NCBI RefSeq assembly: GCF_007827955.1
Contig: NZ_VITR01000007.1
Location: 124,001-188,000 of the forward strand
Direction of reading: 5' to 3'
DNA: 64,000 nucleotides
Origin: Nitrospirillum pindoramense
Lineage (GTDB): Bacteria > Pseudomonadota > Alphaproteobacteria > Azospirillales > Azospirillaceae
Part shown: positions 8,599 to 15,811 of the stretch, piece by piece
How positions within the stretch are numbered: the stretch's first letter is position 1
How the letters are laid out: each line of letters opens with the position of its first letter
Notes under the pieces: model-generated
Database searches by the model: none
The model's input: only the letters and a program-made list of their open reading frames with translations
What the model was told of the DNA's origin: nothing
Position numbers and translations under genes: made by a program

Positions 8599-9483
8599 AT
8601 GTCGAACAGTGTGCAGGGCGCTGAGAACACCATCGCCTACCAGGGGGCGCCGGGCGCCAATTCCGACATGGCGTGCCGCCAGGTGTTCCCCGACATGGTT
8701 CCCCTGCCCTGTCATTCCTTCGAAGACGCCTTCGCCGCCGTGACGGAGGGCCGCGCCCGCCTGGCCATGATCCCCATCGAAAATTCGGTGGCGGGCCGCG
8801 TGGCCGACATGCACCACCTGTTGCCCCAGGGCGGCCTGCACATCATCGGGGAGCATTTCCAGCGCGTGGTCCATTGCCTGGTGGCGCCCAAGGGGGCGAC
8901 CATCGCCGGCCTGAAACAGGTGCATTCCCATATCCAGGCGCTGTCGCAGTGCCGGGGCTATCTGCGCGGCCACGGCCTGGCGCCCATCACCCATGCCGAC
9001 ACGGCCGGCGCCGCCGCCGACGTGGCCAAGTGGGGCGACCTGACCCAGGGCGCCATCGCGTCGGAACTGGCGGCGCAGATTTACGGGCTGGAGGTGTTGG
9101 CGCGCGGCATCGAGGATGCGGAGCACAACACCACCCGCTTCCTGATCCTGTCGCGGGACCCCAAGCCGGCGCCGCGCGGCCAGGGCCCCGTGATCACCAG
9201 CTTCGTCTTCCGCGTGCGCAGCGTGCCGGCCGCCCTGTACAAGGCCATGGGCGGCTTCGCCACCAACGGCATCAACATGACCAAGCTGGAAAGCTACATG
9301 GTGGGCGGCCGCTTCACCTCCACCCAGTTCTACGCCGACGTGGAGGGTCATCCCGAGGACCGGCCCCTGCGGCTGGCCTTGGAGGAGCTGGACTTCTTCG
9401 CCCGCGAACTGAAGATCCTGGGCGTCTACCCCGCTCACCCCTTCCGCTCCGAAAGCAGCCAGCGCGACGACGGTCAGGATTAG
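8599..9483 (+). CDS. pheA: prephenate dehydratase
   Basis: 294 aa. Converts prephenate to phenylpyruvate in phenylalanine synthesis. Catalytic domain: IAYQGAPGANSDMACRQVF, PIENSVAGRVADMHHLL and the catalytic NTTRFLIL motif. A C-terminal ACT domain follows, with GINMTKLESYMVGGRFT, the Phe-binding feedback site. ATG 8599 is preferred over GTG 8596 because of the AAAGGGA upstream. There is no fused chorismate mutase domain. A modular repeat begins 9 bp after the stop. Confidence 0.96.
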   Translation: MSNSVQGAENTIAYQGAPGANSDMACRQVFPDMVPLPCHSFEDAFAAVTEGRARLAMIPIENSVAGRVADMHHLLPQGGLHIIGEHFQRVVHCLVAPKGATIAGLKQVHSHIQALSQCRGYLRGHGLAPITHADTAGAAADVAKWGDLTQGAIASELAAQIYGLEVLARGIEDAEHNTTRFLILSRDPKPAPRGQGPVITSFVFRVRSVPAALYKAMGGFATNGINMTKLESYMVGGRFTSTQFYADVEGHPEDRPLRLALEELDFFARELKILGVYPAHPFRSESSQRDDGQD

Positions 9484-9491
9484 TTTTTGCT

Positions 9492-9639
9492 GACCGTTGA
9501 TCGTCACCGATCAACGGTCCCCTCAAGCGCCGGGCGCCAGCATCCGCTGGCTTGGCTTCCTCGCTCCGCCCTGCGGTACTCGCTCCGGGGCCGGCGGTCG
9601 CCGGCCTCCAACAGCATGAGTCCGAGCCTCACGCTGTTG
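9492..9639 (+). repeat. modular hairpin repeat, copy A (after pheA)
   Basis: Order of parts: a perfect 12-bp stem with TCAC loop (9492-9519); the spacer CCCTCAAGCGCCGGGCG; a 6-bp stem GCCAGC/GCTGGC with ATCC loop (9536-9551); the core TTGGCTTCCTCGCT; GCCCTGCGGTACTCGCTCCGG; and a terminal hairpin CAACAGC...GCTGTTG (9609-9639) containing CATGAG. The same parts occur in copies B, C and D. Confidence 0.85.
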
Positions 9640-9667
9640 GTTCACCTCTCGACACCGGGATCGCGCT

Positions 9668-10600
9668 ATGGCCCTGCTGTTCGTTTCCGCCCACGATCAT
9701 GCCGCCGACTGGGTGCATGAGCTGAAAGCCCAGTTGCCGGACATGGATGTGCGCGTCTGGCCGGAGGGCATGGGCGACCCGGCGGAGATCGACTACGCCC
9801 TGGTGTGGAAGCCGCCGTCGGGCCTGCTGGCCAGCCTGCCCAACCTGAAGGTCATCTTCTCGCTGGGCGCCGGTGTCGACGCCCTGCTGGCCGACCCCAC
9901 CCTGCCCGACCTGCCGCTGGTGCGCATGGTCGAGCCCGGCCTGACCGAGGGCATGACCGAGTATGTCTGCCTGCACGTCCTGCGCTGGCATCGTGATGCG
10001 CCCCTGTTCGAGGCGCAGCAGCGGGATGTCGTCTGGAAACAGCTGACCCACCAGCACCTGGCGCGGGAGCGGCGGGTGGGCATCCTGGGGTTGGGCGCCC
10101 TGGGCAGCGACGCGGCGCAGGCCCTGAAGGCCCTGCGCTTCGATGTGGCGGGATGGAGCCGCTCGCCCAAAAGCCTGGATGGCATCACCACCTATCATGG
10201 GGCGGAAGGGCTGACGCCCTTCCTGGCCCGCACGGACATCCTGGTCTGCCTGCTGCCCCTGACGCCGGACACCGAGAACATCCTGGATTCGGGCCTGTTC
10301 GCCCAATTGCCCCGGGGCGCGGTGGTCATCAACGCCGCCCGGGGGCGCCATCTGGTGGAGGAGGATCTGCTGGCGGCGCTGGACCGCGGCCATCTGGCCG
10401 GGGCCACCCTGGACGTGTTCCGCACCGAGCCGCTGCCGCCCGACCACCCCTTCTGGACCCACCCCAAGGTGACCGTCACCCCCCATGTCGCCGCCATCAC
10501 CCAGGCGCGCACGGCGGTGGAACAGGTGGTGGGCGGCCTGAAGCGGCTGGCCGCCGGGCAACCGCTGATCAATCTGGTGGATCGTCAGCGAGGATACTGA
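9668..10600 (+). CDS. ghrA: glyoxylate/hydroxypyruvate reductase A-like
   Basis: 310 aa D-2-hydroxyacid dehydrogenase. NAD(P)-binding GILGLGALGSDAAQAL near residues 139-154, INAARGRHLVEEDLL, and the catalytic C-terminal HPKVTVTPHVAA with its histidine. The N-terminal region (VWKPPSGLLASLPNLKVIFS, SLGAGVDALL) is typical of the GhrA branch, which reduces glyoxylate and hydroxypyruvate. Separated from pheA by repeat copy A and convergent with the fixK-like gene (gap 5 bp). The precise substrate is inferred. Confidence 0.88.
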   Translation: MALLFVSAHDHAADWVHELKAQLPDMDVRVWPEGMGDPAEIDYALVWKPPSGLLASLPNLKVIFSLGAGVDALLADPTLPDLPLVRMVEPGLTEGMTEYVCLHVLRWHRDAPLFEAQQRDVVWKQLTHQHLARERRVGILGLGALGSDAAQALKALRFDVAGWSRSPKSLDGITTYHGAEGLTPFLARTDILVCLLPLTPDTENILDSGLFAQLPRGAVVINAARGRHLVEEDLLAALDRGHLAGATLDVFRTEPLPPDHPFWTHPKVTVTPHVAAITQARTAVEQVVGGLKRLAAGQPLINLVDRQRGY

Positions 10601-10605
10601 ACCGC

Positions 10606-11349
10606 TTACTGCACCAGGCCCGACCGGCCGCCGCCTTCCGACAGGTCGATCAGGGCCTCGACATCCACCAGTTCCACCATCTGGTCAGGCAACAGCCGAA
10701 TGAGGCGGGTGGTCTTCAGCTTGGTGAAGGCGCGCGACACGGTTTCCATGGTCAGGCCCAGGAAATCCGCGATGTCGGTGCGGGTCATGGGCAACGGGAT
10801 GCGGCAATGGTCCTGGGGCTCGGGCGTCACGCGGCGGGCCTGGCGCAGCAGGAAGCTGGCCAGCCGCTCCGGCGCGGTCTTGCGGCCCAGCAGCAGCATC
10901 TGTTCCTGCGCCACCTGCAATTCGGTGGCGGTGGCCGCCAGCAGGCGCAGGCGCAGCTCGGGATCACGTTCCAGCAGCGTATCGAACTGCGTGCGCGACA
11001 GACGGCGCAGGGTCACCGGGGTCACGGCCTCGGCGGAATAGAGGTAAGTGCCACCCAAGGCCAGCCCCAGCATGTCGCCGGGCTGGAGGAAGCCGACGAT
11101 CTGGCGCCGCCCATCGGCCATCATGCGCAGGATGCGGACCATGCCGGAGGTGACGATGCGCACGCTGCTGGCCGGATCGCCCTCGGAGAAAATCACCTGG
11201 TCCCGGCTGTAGGCGGAAGCCTCATCCCCCCAGGGGGCGAACGGGCTGGCCGGAGCGGCACGGCCGGCGGAGGACGCGGGCACGGCGCCGAAGATGGCGG
11301 GGCTGGGGTGGCGAGCGGTGGCCGGGGCGGTGGCGAGCGATGGCGTCAT
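10606..11349 (-). CDS. fixK: Crp/Fnr-family regulator, FixK-like
   Basis: 247 aa. A non-conserved N-terminus precedes a cyclic-nucleotide-fold effector domain (VIFSEGDPASSVRIVTSGMV...GFLQPGDMLGL) and a C-terminal winged helix (MTRTDIADFLGLTMETVSRA). The recognition helix keeps E, S and R in METVSRA, the set that reads TTGA-N6-TCAA half-sites in FNR/FixK. The FNR-type N-terminal cysteine cluster is absent, so direct Fe-S oxygen sensing is not expected. Downstream of fixL-fixJ on the same strand, which supports the FixK role; an Nnr/Anr-like regulator is the alternative. The start is supported by GGGAG upstream. Confidence 0.85.
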   Translation of the reverse strand: MTPSLATAPATARHPSPAIFGAVPASSAGRAAPASPFAPWGDEASAYSRDQVIFSEGDPASSVRIVTSGMVRILRMMADGRRQIVGFLQPGDMLGLALGGTYLYSAEAVTPVTLRRLSRTQFDTLLERDPELRLRLLAATATELQVAQEQMLLLGRKTAPERLASFLLRQARRVTPEPQDHCRIPLPMTRTDIADFLGLTMETVSRAFTKLKTTRLIRLLPDQMVELVDVEALIDLSEGGGRSGLVQ

Positions 11350-11445
11350 CTGGGGGGCTCCCGTTGTGTCGGGCCTGAACCAGCCCGTCGTCGTTCCGTA
11401 AGAGGACGTTAGCGCCCGTGGGCCCGCCTGATGAGTTCGGTCTTC

Positions 11446-11484
11446 TACCTACGTAAAACCCCCTATGCCCGTAAAACCCCTTAT
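11446..11484 (-). promoter_or_regulatory. direct repeats upstream of fixK-like gene, candidate FixJ sites
   Basis: Two 15-bp direct repeats CGTAAAACCCC(C/T)TAT (11452-11466 and 11470-11484) differ at one base and lie 18 bp apart, about 100-135 bp before the regulator start. On the minus strand the proximal one continues into TTTACGTAGGTAG, which resembles the GTAMGTAG element reported for FixJ. Function is inferred. Confidence 0.4.
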
Positions 11485-11503
11485 GGATGTGACGGTCACG
11501 CCG

Positions 11504-11881
11504 TCAGGCGGCGGTGGCCAGCAGGCGGTGCAATTCATCCACCAGCCGGCCGGTATCGACGGGCTTGTCGAAAAAACAGGCCACACCCGCCCGCGCAGCA
11601 CGGTCCCGCGTCTCCGGCTCCATGTTCGCGGACATCATCAGGACGGGCACGTCGCGCAGCAGGGCGCGGTGCCCTTCCACGAATTCGACGCCGGTCATAC
11701 CCGGCATATGCTGGTCGAGCAGCAGGCAGCTCCGCCCGCCATCGTAGGTCGCGGCGAAGTCCTGGCAGGAGGCGTGGAGGTCGACCTCGAAGCCATACAG
11801 CCGCAGCAGGAACTTAAGGGAATGGCGGACGGACTCGTCGTCATCGACGACATGGATCCGTCCCGCCGCGTTCTCGGCCAC
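11504..11881 (-). CDS. single-domain response regulator (FixJ-like receiver)
   Basis: 125 aa, a receiver domain only. Acidic pocket VVDDDES (residues 11-17), predicted phosphoacceptor D56 in LLLDQHMPGMTG, Ser in LMMSAN and Lys in FFDKPVD. No output domain. It lies between fixJ and the fixK-like gene on the same strand, so it may compete for FixL phosphate or act as a phosphate sink, like FixT-type modulators in principle though not in sequence. A FixK/FNR box lies about 120 bp upstream of its start. Confidence 0.88.
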   Translation of the reverse strand: MAENAAGRIHVVDDDESVRHSLKFLLRLYGFEVDLHASCQDFAATYDGGRSCLLLDQHMPGMTGVEFVEGHRALLRDVPVLMMSANMEPETRDRAARAGVACFFDKPVDTGRLVDELHRLLATAA

Positions 11882-12000
11882 ATCAAATCTCCTCAGGGGC
11901 GTTACACCGGCGTCGGTGGTGCCGGCCCCGTCGACCCTGATGAATTTAAGGCGGCGGCGCGTACAGGAGTAATAAGGGTTTCCCCGTATTCCGTCCGTGT

Positions 12001-12014
12001 TTGACGCGGATCAA
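12001..12014. promoter_or_regulatory. candidate FixK/FNR box
   Basis: TTGACGCGGATCAA fits TTGA(T/C)-N4-(A/G)TCAA, with the second half-site exact. It overlaps the fixJ stop codon and is about 120 bp before the single-domain receiver gene on the minus strand. The nearby FixK-like protein has the E-S-R recognition residues for such a site. Confidence 0.6.
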
Positions 12015-12658
12015 CCCGCGTTCGGGCGAATACCTGCCGTCAGCGCCAGGCGGACCAGTTGGGACAGGCTGGTGGCGCGCATCTTTTCCATCACCCGGGC
12101 GCGGTGGATTTCCACGGTGCGCGGGCTGATGGACAGGTCGAAGGCGATGATCTTGTTGGGCTTGCCGTCGACCAGGCCCTGGAGGACATCCAGTTCCCGG
12201 GGCGTCAGCGCGCCCAGGCAGGCCAGAACCTCCGGCGAGGGCGCCTCCACCGGCGCCGTGGTCGAGGGCGGCGGAACCTCGGCCGCGGCGCGGGGACGCG
12301 ACAGCGCCGACTGGATGGAGGCCAGCAGCGTCTCCTCCTCGAACGGCTTTTCGATGAAATCCACGGCCCCGGCCTTCATCGCGGCCACCGCCAGGGGCAC
12401 GTCGCCGTGGCCGGTCATGATGATGACCGGCAGGGTGGACCCGGCGACGACCAGCCGCTCCTGGACCTCCAGGCCGGTCAGTCCCGGCATGCGGACGTCC
12501 ACCACCAGGCAAGCGCAGCGCGCCGGGGCATCGGAGTCGAGGAAATCCAGGGGGGAGGGAAAGGCCGCGACCTGGTAACCCGACGCCATCAGCAACAGCC
12601 GCAGCGAATCCCGCACGGCGGCATCGTCATCCAGCACGGCGATGACAGGGTCAGGCAT
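12011..12658 (-). CDS. fixJ: response regulator FixJ
   Basis: 215 aa from ATG 12658, which overlaps the fixL stop by 8 bp (translational coupling); a longer open frame inside fixL is discarded. N-terminal receiver: VLDDDAAVRDSLR, phosphoacceptor D54 in LVVDVRMPGLTG, then MTGHGD and the IEKPFEEE lysine. A Pro/Ala-rich linker leads to a LuxR-type HTH, LTPRELDVLQGLVDG and ISPRTVEIHRARVMEKM. The domain plan and motifs match FixJ, the partner of FixL that activates fixK and, in many diazotrophs, nifA. Confidence 0.93.
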   Translation of the reverse strand: MPDPVIAVLDDDAAVRDSLRLLLMASGYQVAAFPSPLDFLDSDAPARCACLVVDVRMPGLTGLEVQERLVVAGSTLPVIIMTGHGDVPLAVAAMKAGAVDFIEKPFEEETLLASIQSALSRPRAAAEVPPPSTTAPVEAPSPEVLACLGALTPRELDVLQGLVDGKPNKIIAFDLSISPRTVEIHRARVMEKMRATSLSQLVRLALTAGIRPNAG

Positions 12659-14165
12659 CCTGGTTTTCCTCGGACTCGGACAGCAGAGGCAGCGTGAAGC
12701 GGAAGGTCGCGCCGCCGTGTTCGTTACGTTCCGGCCACAGCCGGCCGCCATGGGCCTCGACGATGGACCGGCTGATCGACAGCCCCACCCCCATGCCACG
12801 TTCCTTGCCGGAAACGAAGGGCTGGAACAGGCGGGCCATGGCGGCGTCATCCAGGCCATGGCCGGTATCGGCCACCGCGACCTCCATGAACGCCGCGCCT
12901 TCCGGGGTCGCCATGGGGGCCGCCGTGATGGACAGGATGCGTTCCGGCTGGCCGCTCATCGCCTCGACCGCGTTGCGGATGAGGTTGAGCAGCACCTGCT
13001 GGATCTGGATTTTGTCGATGACGGCGCGCAGGTCCTGCCGTTGCAGGCGCAATTCCATGCGCACGCCGCTTTCCCGCGCCCCGACCAGGGCCAGGGCGGC
13101 GGCCTCCTCGATCAGGCCGTCCAGGCTTTCGGCGCGGCGGTCGGTGCCGCCCTTGGCGATGAAGTCGCGCAACCGGCGGATGATCTGCCCGGCCCGCAGC
13201 GCCTGCGCCGACGCCTTGTCCATGGCTTCCCGCGCCAGGGGCATGTCGGCGCCCTCCGCGCGCTCCAGCAGCCGCAGGGACGCCTTGATGTAGTTGACCA
13301 CCGCCGTCAGCGGCTGGTTCAGCTCATGCGCCAGGGCGGACGCCAGCTGCCCCATGACGCTGACACGGCTGACATGCAGCAGTTCCGCCTGAAGCTGCTG
13401 CAGCCGGCGCTCCACCGCCTGGTGTTCCGTCAGGTCGTGGATGAAGCCGGTGAACAGGCGCTCCCCCTCCAAATCCACGGCCCCGACCGCCAATTCCATG
13501 GGGAAGACTGTTCCATCGCGGCGCTGGCCGGAAACGATGCGGCCGACGCCGATGATCCGCTTCTCCCCCGTGGCGAGATAGCGGCCGATGTACTGGTCGT
13601 GCTGTTCCCGGTAGGGCGAGGGCATCAGCATGCTGACGTTCAGCCCCAGCACCTCGCCCTCGGTATAGCCGAACATCCGCTGGGCCGCCGGGCTGAAGGA
13701 ACGGATCAGCCCCTGGCCGTCGATGACGATGAGGGCGTCGGGAATGGTCTCGATGATGGAGGCCAGACGCGCCTCGCGGTTGCGCAGGGCCTGTTCCGCC
13801 GCCCGCCGGTCGCTGATGTCGCGGATGATGCCGATATAGGCGGGCGGGCCATCCTGCTGCGCCTCCCCCACCGACAGTTCCATGGGGAAGGTGGTGCCGT
13901 CGCGGCGCAGGCCCGTGACCTCGCGGCCGATGCCGATGATGCGCTTTTCCCCCGTCGCGTGGTAGCGGGCCAGGTACTGGTCATGCTCCTCCTGATAGGG
14001 GGAGGGCATCAGCACCTTGACGTTACGACCGATCACCTCCGCCGCCGTCCAGCCGAACAGGCGTTCGCAGGCGGGGTTGAAGGATTGGATCGTGCCCTGG
14101 CCATCGATGACGATCACGCCATCGGGCACGGTATCCATCAACGCGCGGAAGTGAGGTGAGAGCAT
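12651..14165 (-). CDS. fixL: oxygen sensor histidine kinase FixL with two PAS domains
   Basis: 504 aa from ATG 14165, chosen because GGAGG lies 5 nt upstream; a start at 14189 would add 8 residues. Two PAS domains in tandem, about residues 8-120 and 133-250, then HisKA with ALAHELNQP (H280) and an HATPase (NLIRNAVEAM, ADTGHGL, GMGVGLSIS). Both PAS domains keep the FixL heme pocket pattern: H61/R67/R81 and H189/R195/R209. These align in spacing with H200/R206/R220 of B. japonicum FixL. No transmembrane segment, so a soluble sensor like B. japonicum FixL. In that protein only the second PAS binds heme, so two potential heme sites is unusual. Confidence 0.92.
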   Translation of the reverse strand: MLSPHFRALMDTVPDGVIVIDGQGTIQSFNPACERLFGWTAAEVIGRNVKVLMPSPYQEEHDQYLARYHATGEKRIIGIGREVTGLRRDGTTFPMELSVGEAQQDGPPAYIGIIRDISDRRAAEQALRNREARLASIIETIPDALIVIDGQGLIRSFSPAAQRMFGYTEGEVLGLNVSMLMPSPYREQHDQYIGRYLATGEKRIIGVGRIVSGQRRDGTVFPMELAVGAVDLEGERLFTGFIHDLTEHQAVERRLQQLQAELLHVSRVSVMGQLASALAHELNQPLTAVVNYIKASLRLLERAEGADMPLAREAMDKASAQALRAGQIIRRLRDFIAKGGTDRRAESLDGLIEEAAALALVGARESGVRMELRLQRQDLRAVIDKIQIQQVLLNLIRNAVEAMSGQPERILSITAAPMATPEGAAFMEVAVADTGHGLDDAAMARLFQPFVSGKERGMGVGLSISRSIVEAHGGRLWPERNEHGGATFRFTLPLLSESEENQDA

Positions 14166-14299
14166 GGGGTCCTCCGTCCGCCACACCATATGTCGCGGGC
14201 CGAACGTTTCCCATACCTAACAATCTTTCCACCCCCGCGTAAGGTTGAAATGCGACGCGGTGTTCGCTTGGTACGTGGGGTGTTCACCCCGGAGCACCC

Positions 14300-15181
14300 T
14301 CACCTCAGCCGCTTGACCGCCGTGACGCCCTTGCCGGCCGCCGCCCGCGCCAGGACATCGGCCAGGGGTTCGCGCACCGTGGCCATGTGATGGGCGTTGG
14401 CGTGCACCAGGTGGGTCTCATCCGCCATGATGCCGACATGGCCGGGGAAGAACACCAGGTCGCCGCGCTGGTAGGCGTGGCCGACGCCATCGGCCGAAAC
14501 CAGCGTGCCCAGGGCCACCTGCTGCTGGTCGCTGTCGCGCGGGCAGGGCAGGCCGGCGGCGTCCAGCGCCAACTGAATCAGGCCGGAACAGTCGATGCCC
14601 ACGCTGGTGCGACCGCCCCACAGATAGGGCGTGCCCAGCAGGCGCAGCGCGGTTTCCACCGGGTCGGCCGTCACGGCCCCGATCTCCGCCACATGCACCA
14701 GCGGGACCCAGCCGCCGCCGGCCACGCCGGCGAAGCCGTCGGCCTCTTCCACCACGCACAGCGGCGCGCCCAGGCTGATCATGTCCAGCGGCGGCGTCTT
14801 CAGGTCCGGCTCGGGATGGAAGAAGCTGCGCAGCGCCGTCAGCTTGTGCGTCGGCTCCGCCAGCTCGTCATCCAGCGCTTCCAGTTGCAGATAGCCGACA
14901 TAGCCATCCGTGGCGTTCTGGCCCCAGACCCAGCCGTCCTTCTCCTCAAACACCGTGAACACCTCACCGAACAGCAACTGGCTGGACTGGCGGGCGGTGA
15001 AGGTCGGCTCTTCCTTCAGGCTGACATAGCCGGCGCGAACCTGGCAGGGCACGCCATCGACATAGCGGTCGGCCGTGACCTTGCCATAGAGGTGGGCGGA
15101 GGCGAGGTCGGAACGATAGGGGTTCACACGCGGGTCGAGGGCCGCCTTGGGGGCTGGCGTGGACTTGGACTTGCTGGACAT
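14300..15181 (-). CDS. NlpC/P60 (C40) peptidase with SH3-like domains
   Basis: 293 aa. N-terminal bacterial SH3-like region (about 45-170: YVSLKEEPTFTARQSSQLLFG, DGWVWGQNATDGYVGYL outline). The C-terminal NlpC/P60 catalytic domain has the nucleophile in GIDCSGLIQLAL, the histidine in GDLVFFPGHVGIM and a third residue in HANAHH. Family members cut gamma-D-Glu/diamino-acid bonds in peptidoglycan peptides. No signal peptide is evident, so it may act on cytoplasmic muropeptides in recycling. It follows a MarR gene with a 6-bp gap, probably one operon. Confidence 0.87.
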   Translation of the reverse strand: MSSKSKSTPAPKAALDPRVNPYRSDLASAHLYGKVTADRYVDGVPCQVRAGYVSLKEEPTFTARQSSQLLFGEVFTVFEEKDGWVWGQNATDGYVGYLQLEALDDELAEPTHKLTALRSFFHPEPDLKTPPLDMISLGAPLCVVEEADGFAGVAGGGWVPLVHVAEIGAVTADPVETALRLLGTPYLWGGRTSVGIDCSGLIQLALDAAGLPCPRDSDQQQVALGTLVSADGVGHAYQRGDLVFFPGHVGIMADETHLVHANAHHMATVREPLADVLARAAAGKGVTAVKRLR

Positions 15182-15187
15182 CTCACA

Positions 15188-15601
15188 TCATACCGGCGCT
15201 GAAACCGGCTCCGAAGCAGGGGCTGACGGCGGGCGCGGCGGCGTGGCGCGCGCCCCGTCCAATGCGCCCTGCACGGCGCCGGCGTCAATCACCATCTGCC
15301 CGAACTCATGCAGGAAGACCGAACCCTTGACCGTGCGCTGGACCAGGACGTTGCGCCGGTCGTCCGCGTCCCGCTTGCGCTTGGTGAAGCCCAGGCGGCC
15401 CAGCCGGTCCAGGGCGCGCGTGATGGCGGGCTTGGACACGTTCAGCGTCGCCGCCAGGCCCCGCACGGTATGGGGTGGCGGGGTCATGTAGACCGTCAGC
15501 AGCAACGCCAACTGGCGGGCCGAGAGATCCGGGCCGGCGGCCCGCACGCTGGCCACCAGCGCGCCGCGCCAGAGTTCCAGGGCTTCGAGATTACGCGACA
15601 T
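15188..15601 (-). CDS. MarR-family transcriptional regulator
   Basis: 137 aa from ATG 15601 (purine-rich GGGGGG 4 nt upstream). The winged helix shows SARQLALLLTVYMTPPPHTVRGLA and VSKPAITRALDRLGRLGF, followed by the wing KRDADDRRNVLVQ, the DR-R basic signature of MarR. It ends in a Pro/Ala-rich tail. Only 6 bp separate it from the NlpC/P60 gene, so it may regulate that gene or itself; ligand unknown. Confidence 0.85.
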   Translation of the reverse strand: MSRNLEALELWRGALVASVRAAGPDLSARQLALLLTVYMTPPPHTVRGLAATLNVSKPAITRALDRLGRLGFTKRKRDADDRRNVLVQRTVKGSVFLHEFGQMVIDAGAVQGALDGARATPPRPPSAPASEPVSAPV

Positions 15602-15811
15602 GCTGCCCCCCGCATCCGGAAACGGTCGTCCGGCCACCCCCGCTGCGCCGGCCCCACCGTCATTCCGGTAGCGTATCGGGCAAGACGCAACTTTTCCGGA
15701 GTGTGCCGAAAGTCCCGCGCAGCGGCAAGGGCTTGCCACCCCCTTCGGGGTAGGCATTGGATAAAGTATCTATGATTTTATCCCCGGGGGCCGCCCGCGC
15801 CTGCCCCAGTG

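Noticed and set aside
9492-9519. The TTGAT...ATCAA in the repeat after pheA as a FixK/FNR box
   Set aside because: The half-sites are 8 bases apart instead of 4 and are simply the arms of the perfect 12-bp hairpin.
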